The translations under genes and the position numbers were made by a program. A stretch of 30,425 nucleotides of DNA from Saliniplasma sp046497075 (GTDB lineage Archaea > Thermoplasmatota > Thermoplasmata > Halarchaeoplasmatales > Halarchaeoplasmataceae): positions 1 through 30,425 of the forward strand of contig JAWOGF010000029.1 of the NCBI GenBank assembly GCA_046497075.1, in the 5' to 3' direction. This document shows positions 8,747 through 16,269 of this stretch, one piece after another (the first letter of the stretch is position 1; each line of letters starts with the position of its first letter). The notes under the pieces are model-generated. The model was not told where the DNA came from. It did no database searches and saw only the letters and a program-made list of their open reading frames with translations.

Positions 8747-10636
8747 TTACTCTTCTTCATCGACGACTTCATAGTCCGCATCTACGACTTCTTCGTCCTC
8801 ATCAGAAGAAGACTGCTGGGCTTGTTGTTGTTGGGCTTGTTGTTGTTGGGCTTGTTGCTGAGCCGCCTGTTGTTGCGCTGACTGCTGCTGAGCTGCCTGC
8901 TGAGCCTGGTACATCTGTTTACCAATCTCCTGGACCTTCTGAGATAGTTCCTCCTTCTTTTTCCTGATCTTATCGATATCGTCCTCTTCTAAAGCTTCTT
9001 TGAGTTCATCGACTTTACCCTGTATCTCCTCTTTTACGGACTCATCTACTTGATCTCCGACCTCTTCAAGTGTCCTTTCAGTAGAATCTACGAGAGTCAT
9101 AGCCTCGTTCCTATCGCGTATCTCTTGCTTCTTCTCCTTGTCCTCTTCAGCGTGCTGTTCTGCTTCCTGTTTCATCCTTTCGATCTCATCCTCGGAAAGT
9201 TGGCTAGTGGATTCTACAGTGATACTCTCTTCTTTACCAGATGCCTTATCTTCTGCAGAGACATTCAATATCCCGTTCTCGTCCATCTGGAAAGTCACCT
9301 CTATCTGAGGCACTCCTTTGGGTGACGGAGGTATACCTGTTAAAGTGAATCTTCCCAAGCTGTGGTTGTCCTTGGCCATGGCTCTTTCCCCCTGTACAAC
9401 GTGTATCTCAACAGTTGTCTGGTTATCTTGAGCGGTGGTGAATATCTTACTTTCTTCTGTGGGGATCGTCGTGTTCCGTTCTATAAGCTGAGTTGTTACT
9501 CCACCGAGTGTTTCAACACCTAGGGAAAGTGGAGTTACGTCGAGTAGAACTATATCATCGGTAACATCACCAGAGATAACACCAGCTTGAATGGCAGCAC
9601 CGATCGCAACGCATTCATCCGGATTGATCTTCATATGTGGATCCTTCTTGAAATAATCCTTAACAAGATCTTTGATAGCTGGCAATCGGGTCGAACCACC
9701 GACCATGATAACTTCATCGATATCTCCGATGTCCAAATCTGCATCGTCCATGGCTATCTGCAGTGGTTTTTTGGTCTTATCCACTAGATCACGGGTCATG
9801 TTCTGGAATTTACCTCGTGTAAGTTCTAAGTCCAGATGTTTCGGACCGCTGTCATCTACAGTTATGTACGGTAGATTGATCTCAGTTTTCTCCCTTGTCG
9901 ATAATTCCTTCTTGGCTTTCTCTGAAGCTTCCGTGATCCTCTGAAGTGCTTCCCTATTATCACTAAGGTCGATACCGTGTTCTTTTTTGAATCGCTCTAA
10001 ACACCAATCCACGATCTTCTGAGTCCAATCATCTCCACCCAACTGTGTATTACCAGAAGTTGAAAGTACTTCGTAAACTCCATCGCCTACTTCTAGAACC
10101 GAAACATCGAAGGTTCCTCCACCTAGATCGTATACCAGTATGGTTTCAGCTTTATCCTTCTCTTCCATCCTGTAAGCCATGGAAGACGCAGTGGGTTCGT
10201 TCAATACTCGATCCACTTTAAAGCCGGCGATCTCTCCTGCATTTTTAGTAGCTTCTCTCTGCGGTTCATTGAAGTAAGCTGGAACTGTGATAACAGCTCT
10301 ATCGATTTTCTCACCTAAATAATCTTCAGCATCCTTCTTCAATTTCTGAAGAATCATAGCAGAGATCTCTTCCGGGGTGTACTGTTTACCTTCAATATTC
10401 ACTTTGTGATCCGTACCCATCTTCCTCTTGATAGAAGCGATAGTTCTATCAGGGTTCTTAACCGCTTGTCGTTTAGCCAATTCTCCAACTAATCTTTCTC
10501 CATCATCTTTGAAAGCCACTACGGAGGGGGTTGTCCTTTCACCTTCGGAATTGGTGATTATCGTAGGTTCTCCACCTTCCATAACAGCCATCGCCGAGTT
10601 GGTCGTTCCTAAATCTATTCCTAATATCTTAGACAT
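8747..10636 (-). CDS. dnaK: Chaperone DnaK (Hsp70)
   Basis: 629 aa, the ATP-driven Hsp70 chaperone. The N-terminal ATPase domain opens with GIDLGTTNS (residues 5-13) and contains VYDLGGGTFDVS and VGGSTRLP. The substrate-binding domain follows from about 375 (LLDVTPLSLGVET), then the helical lid. A Gln/Ala-rich linker of about 35 residues precedes the acidic C-terminus (EEVVDADYEVVDEEE). AGGTGAT lies four bases before the ATG. It follows grpE by 14 bp and belongs to the heat-shock run. Bacterial-type DnaK systems in archaea are generally considered acquired; base composition here does not obviously differ from the neighbours. Confidence 0.98.
   Translation of the reverse strand: MSKILGIDLGTTNSAMAVMEGGEPTIITNSEGERTTPSVVAFKDDGERLVGELAKRQAVKNPDRTIASIKRKMGTDHKVNIEGKQYTPEEISAMILQKLKKDAEDYLGEKIDRAVITVPAYFNEPQREATKNAGEIAGFKVDRVLNEPTASSMAYRMEEKDKAETILVYDLGGGTFDVSVLEVGDGVYEVLSTSGNTQLGGDDWTQKIVDWCLERFKKEHGIDLSDNREALQRITEASEKAKKELSTREKTEINLPYITVDDSGPKHLDLELTRGKFQNMTRDLVDKTKKPLQIAMDDADLDIGDIDEVIMVGGSTRLPAIKDLVKDYFKKDPHMKINPDECVAIGAAIQAGVISGDVTDDIVLLDVTPLSLGVETLGGVTTQLIERNTTIPTEESKIFTTAQDNQTTVEIHVVQGERAMAKDNHSLGRFTLTGIPPSPKGVPQIEVTFQMDENGILNVSAEDKASGKEESITVESTSQLSEDEIERMKQEAEQHAEEDKEKKQEIRDRNEAMTLVDSTERTLEEVGDQVDESVKEEIQGKVDELKEALEEDDIDKIRKKKEELSQKVQEIGKQMYQAQQAAQQQSAQQQAAQQQAQQQQAQQQQAQQSSSDEDEEVVDADYEVVDEEE
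8813..8909 (-). repeat. Gln/Ala-coding low-complexity tract in dnaK
   Basis: Codes for the Q/A-rich linker before the acidic DnaK tail. It includes two perfect 15-bp units (8818-8832 and 8833-8847) and a partial third, coding AQQQQ-type repeats, then more degenerate QQA triplets. Such tracts are prone to length change. Confidence 0.85.
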
Positions 10637-10650
10637 TTTATCACCTATCT

Positions 10651-11193
10651 TTAATTTGCAACTTTAACTTTTGCAGGTCTTATGACCTTTGAATTCAATT
10701 TATATCCTTTCTCAAATTGTTCGATGACCATATCTTTGTCATCCTCGTTTTCAGCATCCACAGACATAACGCATTCATGAAATTTGGGGTCGAACTCTTC
10801 TCCTTCAGCATCGAATTCTTCTAAGCCGTGTTCTTTCAATGTTTTATAGAATTTTTTGTATATCATCTCTACACCGTCTAGATCTAATTCCTCGTCCGAG
10901 CCGATAGCCCTCTCAAAGTCGTCTAGGACACTTAACAAGTCCATCATCAGATCTTCTGTCGCCCGTTCGATGATCCTCTTTTTTTCACGTAATGTCCTTT
11001 TCCTGTAATTATCGAAATCCGCCATCACTTTCTTCAACGAGCTTTTTAGTTCTTCGACTTCATCTTCCAACTGCTCCTTGCTGAGTTCTTCGAGTTCTTC
11101 CTCTTCACCGTTGCCCTGTTCTTCGGTGAATTCTTCCTGAGTTTTTTCAGGTTCTTCCTTTTCCTCTTCAGATTTACATTCCTTCTCTGTCAT
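10651..11193 (-). CDS. grpE: Nucleotide exchange factor GrpE
   Basis: 180 aa. GrpE dimers release ADP from DnaK. The first ~45 residues are a very acidic, Glu-rich extension; then a long coiled coil (about 45-95) leads to the conserved MADFDNYRKRT region, and the C-terminal beta domain contains the family-typical EFDPKFHE. An AGGT lies upstream of the ATG at 11193. It sits 10 bp after the second hsp20 and 14 bp before dnaK, giving the grpE-dnaK-dnaJ order found in many bacteria and archaea. Confidence 0.96.
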   Translation of the reverse strand: MTEKECKSEEEKEEPEKTQEEFTEEQGNGEEEELEELSKEQLEDEVEELKSSLKKVMADFDNYRKRTLREKKRIIERATEDLMMDLLSVLDDFERAIGSDEELDLDGVEMIYKKFYKTLKEHGLEEFDAEGEEFDPKFHECVMSVDAENEDDKDMVIEQFEKGYKLNSKVIRPAKVKVAN

Positions 11194-11203
11194 CTTACCA
11201 TAC

Positions 11204-11740
11204 CTAATTTATCTCTATAGATTTACCCTGTGATTCTTGCTTCTTTTTAAGCTTTACTTCAAGCACTCCATTGTTGTAACTTGCCTCGGAATCATTGACA
11301 TCTACCACGCATGGCAGGTCTATGGTAGTACCGTATCTTCTTTTACCATCAACGTGCAGGACCATCTTACTATCTTTTATCTCGATGTCGATCTCATCCT
11401 TCTCTACCCCTGGTATATCGATAGTCACTAGTACCTTGTCATCGAGTTCCTGTACATCCGTAAGTGGAGTCCATTCCGAACGTTCTGAATCATCACTCTT
11501 TTCCATGAAGTAATCTTTAGCGTTACCAAATTCCTGGATCTTAGGCTTACCATTGGGCCCCGTCCTTACTGAAAAACCATACACGAAAGGATCTCTCTCC
11601 TGTCTACTGAATCCTTTTTTCATCATCTCATCCATCAATCGCTGCATCCTTTCAAACTCTTTATCTATGTCCGGGATACCAAATATGTCCTTAAATGGGT
11701 CTCTTCTTCTTTTCTTATCTTTATCATCCTCATAATTCAT
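11204..11740 (-). CDS. Small heat-shock protein Hsp20, archaeal subtype
   Basis: About 178 aa. An alpha-crystallin chaperone that holds unfolded proteins. The N-terminal part carries the PFVYGFSVRTGPNGKP block and a following FGN, which I associate with one archaeal Hsp20 subgroup. The core ends with the hallmark A-S-Y-N-NGVLEVKL, and the C-terminal IEI matches the I-x-I oligomerisation motif. ATGs occur at 11752 and 11740; GGTGAT (11750-11745) is four bases before 11740 and also holds the TGA of the upstream regulator, so 11740 with coupled translation is preferred. It differs clearly from the first hsp20 in its N-terminal region. Confidence 0.94.
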   Translation of the reverse strand: MNYEDDKDKKRRRDPFKDIFGIPDIDKEFERMQRLMDEMMKKGFSRQERDPFVYGFSVRTGPNGKPKIQEFGNAKDYFMEKSDDSERSEWTPLTDVQELDDKVLVTIDIPGVEKDEIDIEIKDSKMVLHVDGKRRYGTTIDLPCVVDVNDSEASYNNGVLEVKLKKKQESQGKSIEIN

Positions 11741-11745
11741 CTCTA

Positions 11746-12402
11746 TCACCATATCTCAGTTTTTTCTCTTAAATTATCTATGATCTCTTTCATCTTATCC
11801 TCTCTAATTTCAAAATCTTTAGCAAGCTCTTTTGGATCTTTCTGCCCCGTATCTAAAATATAATATAGAACGAACCTTTCCATGTAATCATCAAAATTAT
11901 CATAGATATATTCATACCCTTTAGAAAGAGCTCTTTCCTTCAATTTTAATAGATACTGACGCCTTTTCTTGAGCTTTTCGATTTCCTTTTCTATATCTTT
12001 TATAACTTCAATTTTTTTCTTCAAAAAGGCTTCTTTCTTTTCAGTATCAATTTCCTCTTCGATATCTTCATAACCTTCGATTTCTTCAAACCCAAACTCC
12101 AATCCATCAACTTCAGTCCTAAATAAAGTTGGACCTAGGTCTATTCTTAAAGAGAATTGACTGTTGACCATATATGTTTTAGTGGGGGGTCCACCTCGAT
12201 CACTTTTTCCAACTTTAGAGACCACTATACCTGCTTTCTCCATTGTTTTTAGATGCTTAGATATGGCCTGTTGGCTGGTATTCAAAGTTTCGGATATCTG
12301 TAAGGGATAATGTTCTTCTCTAGACAGCCTTTCAAGTATCTTTCTCCTTGTAGGATTTTGGAGTATGCGGATGATCCTATCGAATTCTTCTTTTGTGTTC
12401 AT
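11746..12402 (-). CDS. Phr-like heat-shock transcription regulator
   Basis: 218 aa. Residues 1-75 form an ArsR-type winged helix (NPTRRKILERL; recognition helix around SQQAISKHLKTMEKAGIV; wing GGPPTKTYMV). This architecture, including RIDLGPTLFRTE just after the wing and a long coiled coil (about 115-165), matches the Pyrococcus Phr family (COG1777), which represses heat-shock genes at normal temperature. The C-terminus (about 168-218) looks like an additional degenerate helical/winged domain. Placement between two hsp20 genes and ahead of grpE-dnaK-dnaJ supports this role. Its stop overlaps the ribosome site of the next hsp20. No clear Shine-Dalgarno precedes it. Whether it represses its own operon is inferred. 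Confidence 0.88.
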   Translation of the reverse strand: MNTKEEFDRIIRILQNPTRRKILERLSREEHYPLQISETLNTSQQAISKHLKTMEKAGIVVSKVGKSDRGGPPTKTYMVNSQFSLRIDLGPTLFRTEVDGLEFGFEEIEGYEDIEEEIDTEKKEAFLKKKIEVIKDIEKEIEKLKKRRQYLLKLKERALSKGYEYIYDNFDDYMERFVLYYILDTGQKDPKELAKDFEIREDKMKEIIDNLREKTEIW

Positions 12403-12410
12403 GATATATC

Positions 12411-12439
12411 AAATAAAGGGTTTGAAAAAGGGGTTAGTT
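12411..12439 (-). terminator. C/T-rich element after the first hsp20
   Basis: On the minus strand, just after the stop, the order is CTAACCCC, TTTTT, CAAACCC, TTTATTT. Almost the same order recurs after the minus-strand stop at 23459. T-runs after a stop fit archaeal termination; no hairpin is present. It may only attenuate, because the heat-shock run continues beyond it. Confidence 0.4.
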
Positions 12440-12976
12440 TTATTCGATGTCTACAGTTATCCCCTTTTTCTCCTCTTTCTCCTCTTTCTCTTTCTTCGGT
12501 ATGCGGATATCTAGTACACCGTTCTCATAGGATGCTTTGGTTTCCTCCGAGATCACTTCATCCGAAAGAGGTAATTCTCTGTAGAACGACCTATAACCTC
12601 TTTCTCTCCTTACGTAATCTTCACCTTCTTCCTTCGTTTCTTGTTCCTTCTCCGCTTTGATCGTTAACTTATCTTCAGTGATCTCCAACTCTATGTCGTC
12701 TTTGTCGAGTCCCGGTATCTCCGCTTGGATAGAGTATTTATCACCGAGGTCTCGTATATCCAAGGCCGGTGATCTGAAACCTGTTTCGAAGGACGGTATG
12801 AACCTATCCCGTCCCCTTCTCATCAACGGTTGACCAAAGAACCTCTTGAAGGTTTTATCGATGTCTTCGAACATCCGGTCCATCTCTTCCAACGGCCTGT
12901 AGAACCATTCGGATTGACGTTCGGCTAACCCCTTTTCTTCATCTTCTCTTTCTTTGATCTCCTTATCTTCTCCCAT
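12440..12976 (-). CDS. Small heat-shock protein Hsp20, first of the operon
   Basis: About 178 aa. Highly charged N-terminus, then a region with FGQPLMRRG, the alpha-crystallin core beginning SPALDIRDLGDKY, the hallmark ASYENGVLDIRIPK, and a C-terminal ITV matching the I-x-I/V motif. A GTG at 12985 is in frame, but GAGGTG lies six bases before ATG 12976, so 12976 is chosen. It heads the heat-shock run and lies downstream of a TATA box and a perfect 5-5-5 palindrome. It is a classical Hsp20, unlike the second copy. Confidence 0.95.
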   Translation of the reverse strand: MGEDKEIKEREDEEKGLAERQSEWFYRPLEEMDRMFEDIDKTFKRFFGQPLMRRGRDRFIPSFETGFRSPALDIRDLGDKYSIQAEIPGLDKDDIELEITEDKLTIKAEKEQETKEEGEDYVRRERGYRSFYRELPLSDEVISEETKASYENGVLDIRIPKKEKEEKEEKKGITVDIE

Positions 12977-12994
12977 TTTCTTCACCTCTATTTA

Positions 12995-13009
12995 ACAACT
13001 TCATGTTGT
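12995..13009. promoter_or_regulatory. Candidate heat-shock operator, ACAAC-N5-GTTGT
   Basis: A perfect 15-bp inverted repeat, ACAAC-TTCAT-GTTGT, lies 19 bp before the first hsp20 ATG. Its 5-5-5 layout resembles the CTAAC-N5-GTTAG site described for the Archaeoglobus heat-shock regulator HSR1. It sits beside a second AT-rich box (13008-13018), where binding could block transcription. It is the natural candidate site for the Phr-like regulator encoded in this operon; function is inferred. Confidence 0.5.
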
Positions 13010-13040
13010 AATATTTGCATTTAGTAATTAGACAGAGGTT

Positions 13041-13053
13041 CTATATAAATATT
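13041..13053 (-). promoter_or_regulatory. TATA box for the heat-shock operon
   Basis: Minus strand AATATTTATATAG predicts transcription from about 13021, giving a leader of some 45 bases that contains the palindrome and GAGGTG. The same bases read TATATAAATAT on the plus strand and could also serve pyruvate kinase, though a closer box (13105-13117) fits that gene better. Confidence 0.5.
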
Positions 13054-13151
13054 TTGGTTAAGTGAGGGTTTTAACGCTAATGCTGTATCACTTCGATCCT
13101 AAGACAATATTTAATTACCCATCTATCAATCTCCAATATCAGGTAGAATAT

Positions 13152-14603
13152 ATGAGAAAAACGAAGATCGTGGCAACTATAGGCCCAGCATCAAAATCTG
13201 AAGGCACATTAAAAGAAATGATCGATAACGGCATGGATATAGCCCGTCAAAATTTTTCACATGGAACCCATGAACAACACAAAAAGATATTCGAAAATAT
13301 CCGTTCCTTATCTGATGAAATAGGGGTGATGGTCGATACCCAAGGGCCTGAGATCAGGTTGAGACAGGTGGAAGAGGGGACTGCTCTAGAGAACGGTAGG
13401 GAAGTTGAGCTCGTTGTAGATGATATCATCGGTGACAAGAGAAGGCTGTCCGTTGACTACCCTAATATCATAGATTATCTTGAAAAAGGGGATACCGTTC
13501 TTATCGATGATGGTCAGATCGAGATCCAAGTAGATTCAGTGGACGAAATGGTTAAGGGAACCGTGATCCACGGGGGACCCGTTCTTTCAAAAAAATCGGT
13601 GAATATACCCGGTAAGGAAGTGGGATTGAAGACTCCTACTAAAAAAGACATAACGGATATTATGTTCGGTATCAAAAACGATTTCGATTTCGTTTCGGCT
13701 TCTTTCGTCAAAAGTGCTGAAGATGTGAGACGGATCAGAAAGATTCTAGATGAAGAAGATTCTGAGATGGAGATAATCGCTAAGGTAGAACATCTGAAAG
13801 CCGTCGAGAATCTAGATTCGATTCTATTAGAATCTGACGGGATAATGATCGCAAGGGGTGACCTAGGGGTTGAAGTTCCGGCATCTGACGTTCCGATGTT
13901 ACAGAAAAAGATCATAGAAAAATGCAATACTATGGAAAAACCAGTGATAACCGCTACTCAGATGTTAAAATCTATGACGGACAGTCCTAGAGCTACTCGG
14001 GCTGAAGTGTCGGATGTTGCAAACGCTGTTATGGACGGTTCTGATGCAGTGATGCTATCCGAAGAAACCGCAGTAGGTCATTACCCGGTAAAATCTATCC
14101 GGTTCATGGCCGAGATAATTGAGAAGATGGAGAATTATCTAAAAGGCAGAGTCCATCACACCGTGAACCAAAAAAGTAACGACATAGCCGATATCATCTC
14201 TAAAAACGTTTGGCAGGCCTCTAGGGATACAGATGCTAAATACATCGTCGCACATACCTCTTCAGGTTACACCGGCAAAAAGATCGCAAAACTCAGACCA
14301 GATACGGACATCATAGTTTTTACAAATTCACATATGGTCCGAAGGCAGATGAAACTCGTATGGGGTGTCAAAGCATTCTATATGGATTTTTCAGAACATG
14401 TTGACGAGATGATATGTAATTCTGTAGATTTATTGAGAAGAAAAGATATGGTATCTGAGCAGGATCTCCTGATCTTAACTGCTGGTATACCAGCCCCTAT
14501 CTCTGGAGTTACTAACATGATGGAGATCCGGACTGTTGAAAGTATACTAAAAGAAAAACGTTCACTTCTAAAAAAAGAAAAAAAGAGGAGGAAATTATCG
14601 TGA
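13152..14603 (+). CDS. pyk: Pyruvate kinase
   Basis: 483 aa. Converts phosphoenolpyruvate and ADP to pyruvate and ATP, the last step of glycolysis. The conserved N-terminus RKTKIVATIGPAS, the active-site strand IIAKVEH, GIMIARGDLGVEVP and TATQMLKSM are all visible; the C-terminal domain ends in a basic tail without the extra PEP-utiliser domain seen in some bacteria. A longer frame opens at 13062, but its 30 extra residues are not family-like and span the TATA-like CAATATTTAATTA (13105-13117), so ATG 13152 is chosen. It is divergent from the heat-shock operon and shares its 175-bp promoter region. Confidence 0.97.
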   Translation: MRKTKIVATIGPASKSEGTLKEMIDNGMDIARQNFSHGTHEQHKKIFENIRSLSDEIGVMVDTQGPEIRLRQVEEGTALENGREVELVVDDIIGDKRRLSVDYPNIIDYLEKGDTVLIDDGQIEIQVDSVDEMVKGTVIHGGPVLSKKSVNIPGKEVGLKTPTKKDITDIMFGIKNDFDFVSASFVKSAEDVRRIRKILDEEDSEMEIIAKVEHLKAVENLDSILLESDGIMIARGDLGVEVPASDVPMLQKKIIEKCNTMEKPVITATQMLKSMTDSPRATRAEVSDVANAVMDGSDAVMLSEETAVGHYPVKSIRFMAEIIEKMENYLKGRVHHTVNQKSNDIADIISKNVWQASRDTDAKYIVAHTSSGYTGKKIAKLRPDTDIIVFTNSHMVRRQMKLVWGVKAFYMDFSEHVDEMICNSVDLLRRKDMVSEQDLLILTAGIPAPISGVTNMMEIRTVESILKEKRSLLKKEKKRRKLS

Positions 14604-14758
14604 TATATGATATATGATATATTATATCCTTAGATTCAACTAGCTATCAACTATGAATCTTTTCTATCCAAACCCTCGTTTCTTGATACATATATTCGTT
14701 TTACTACCTTATATACCTTTCCCTCTGATTAGTGATTTATGTACATAATTCCAAAGTA

Positions 14759-15958
14759 CTATCCTTCCGATATACTATTTAATAACCGAAGTATAGTAAA
14801 TATTCCATAAAGCTGCATGATCTTATCCTTAACAATTTCTTCAGCTTTTTTATAATCCTCTACAATGTATTCTTTTGTACGGATGTGCTCCTGAACTTTC
14901 AAGACTCCTTGATCCTCTAAATCATGTAGTTTTGGATATACGGTGCTCGAACTTAAATCCATTACAAACAGGTCGTTAAGAAATGACATCAGATCCTTAC
15001 CTGTGGACCCTTCTTTTATCCTGATCAATAAGAGTAATATTTCTTCTAAACACCAATCTTTTACCGAGCTTTTCAAACTGTCCTCGACAAAAAGTTCATT
15101 TGAGATAGAGCGGATATAGTCTTTGATCTCTTCAAATTCACTATCCAAAATAACCTGTTCGAAATCTTTTAATTCGTCTACAACCGGTTTCAACTCTGAG
15201 ATATCAAAAAGTGAAACCAAAGTTTCAGAACTACTTGGTATTTTGGTCAATGAGGCGTAAAGATCTGTTGCAGTGCCGTATTTATCTACAAAATCAAATC
15301 TATAACCTTTCTGGCTCAATTCCTCATCTATGCCTCTAAGGTCATGCAGCTTCTTCACTTTATCTTCATGCTCATCAGCAACGAATTGAAACCATCCTTT
15401 CTTCCCTTCTAATTCATCTCTTGAATAGTTGGATAGGTTCTCAAAACTGGTGTTGGCTAATAATATATTACCCTCGTCATCTAATACCGTCAAGGGTAAT
15501 CTGATATTTTCAAATAACGTCATATACTTCGTTTCAAGCTTCTCGAGTCCAGATATCAGTTCGGCGTGTTTCTTCTCAGTTCTCCTATGATACGTCTCCT
15601 GTTCGATAGCTTTACCTAGTACTTCATACTGTGCTATCGGGTCCCCACCTTTTTTAAAATACCTGTCAGCACCTAGATTCAGTGCCTTCATAGCGATCTC
15701 TTCTCGACCTTTTCCCGTAAATATGATAAAGGGTATTTCATTCCCCTGGGCCCTCAATGTTTTAAGTAGGTCTAGTCCATCCATCCCCGGCATCTTATAA
15801 TCTGAAACGATGATATCTACATCGTTCTCTTCCAAAAAATTCAAAGCATCATCAGAAGATTCTACAGGAATCACTTCAAAATCCTGATTCTCCTTCTCTA
15901 GGACATATTTAGCCTGGTCTAAGAGCCCCTGATCATCATCTACAAATAATATTTTCAT
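14759..15958 (-). CDS. Response regulator with REC, PAS and PadR-type HTH
   Basis: 399 aa. Receiver domain 1-120, with the acidic pocket Asp7-Asp9, phospho-acceptor Asp53 (IIVSDYKMPGMDG), Thr81 and Lys102/103. A coiled linker (about 118-145) leads to a PAS domain (about 145-262; LTVLDDEGNILLANTSF). The C-terminal ~100 residues contain SSSTVYPKLHDLEDQGVL, the recognition helix and wing start of PadR-type winged helices, followed by a helical tail. Most archaeal response regulators lack DNA-binding domains, so REC-PAS-PadR is notable. No histidine kinase is encoded here. A TATA-like box (15986-15996) predicts a leader of about eight bases, and iterated 13-bp repeats abut it. It converges on pyruvate kinase across 155 bp holding a TGATATA heptamer iteration (14601-14621). 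Confidence 0.85.
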   Translation of the reverse strand: MKILFVDDDQGLLDQAKYVLEKENQDFEVIPVESSDDALNFLEENDVDIIVSDYKMPGMDGLDLLKTLRAQGNEIPFIIFTGKGREEIAMKALNLGADRYFKKGGDPIAQYEVLGKAIEQETYHRRTEKKHAELISGLEKLETKYMTLFENIRLPLTVLDDEGNILLANTSFENLSNYSRDELEGKKGWFQFVADEHEDKVKKLHDLRGIDEELSQKGYRFDFVDKYGTATDLYASLTKIPSSSETLVSLFDISELKPVVDELKDFEQVILDSEFEEIKDYIRSISNELFVEDSLKSSVKDWCLEEILLLLIRIKEGSTGKDLMSFLNDLFVMDLSSSTVYPKLHDLEDQGVLKVQEHIRTKEYIVEDYKKAEEIVKDKIMQLYGIFTILRLLNSISEG

Positions 15959-15985
15959 TTCTACAACAAATCATAAACTAAGAAC

Positions 15986-16029
15986 TGTATTTAATAATTG
16001 TTCATAAGAGTTGTTCATAAGAATTGTTC
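15986..16029 (-). promoter_or_regulatory. Promoter and iterated sites of the response regulator
   Basis: The minus-strand TATA box TATTAAATACA (15996-15986) is followed upstream by direct repeats with a 13-bp period: TTGTTCATAAGA at 15998-16009, again at 16011-16022, and a partial TTGTTC at 16024-16029 (plus-strand reading). The position at and just upstream of the TATA/BRE suggests binding sites for a regulator, possibly the encoded protein itself. Confidence 0.5.
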
Positions 16030-16235
16030 CTCAACTGGAAGATGATCAAAAAAGGGGTGAAGGAATGTATCGTGAGCGGATCAAAAAGAAAAAAAGGGGG
16101 TGAGGAGGAATGTATCGTTATGTTGTGATGCTCTTATCCTTTTGTGTATGTAAACCATGGGATACCATATTAATATTCCTTTTCTTCATATCAAAACTCG
16201 TTTCGAAACTCGAATCACTGTTTTCCATACATAAT

Positions 16236-16245
16236 CTATAAATAT
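16236..16245 (+). promoter_or_regulatory. TATA box for the permease operon
   Basis: CTATAAATAT centred about 30 bp before ATG 16270, predicting a leaderless or very short-leader transcript for the coupled gene pair. Confidence 0.5.
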
Positions 16246-16269
16246 AACTTCTTGAACTCCTACCTCAAG

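Larger units (their letters stand above)
15959..16269. other. Divergent 311-bp intergenic region
   Basis: Besides the promoters at its two ends, it contains two imperfect copies of an A-run, G-run, GAATGTATCGT segment (16047-16073 and 16090-16118). Each creates a short frame starting Met-Tyr-Arg, of 12 and 43 codons. Neither looks like a real gene. No RNA gene is evident. Confidence 0.5.

Noticed and set aside
13062..13151. N-terminal extension of the pyruvate kinase frame
   Set aside because: Family proteins begin at RKTKIVATIGPAS; the added residues cover promoter-like AT-rich DNA.
16110..16241. 43-codon frame after a purine-rich GAGGAGG
   Set aside because: The ribosome-like site is only one base from the ATG, the frame runs into the TATA box of the next operon, and its hydrophobic composition is not gene-like.
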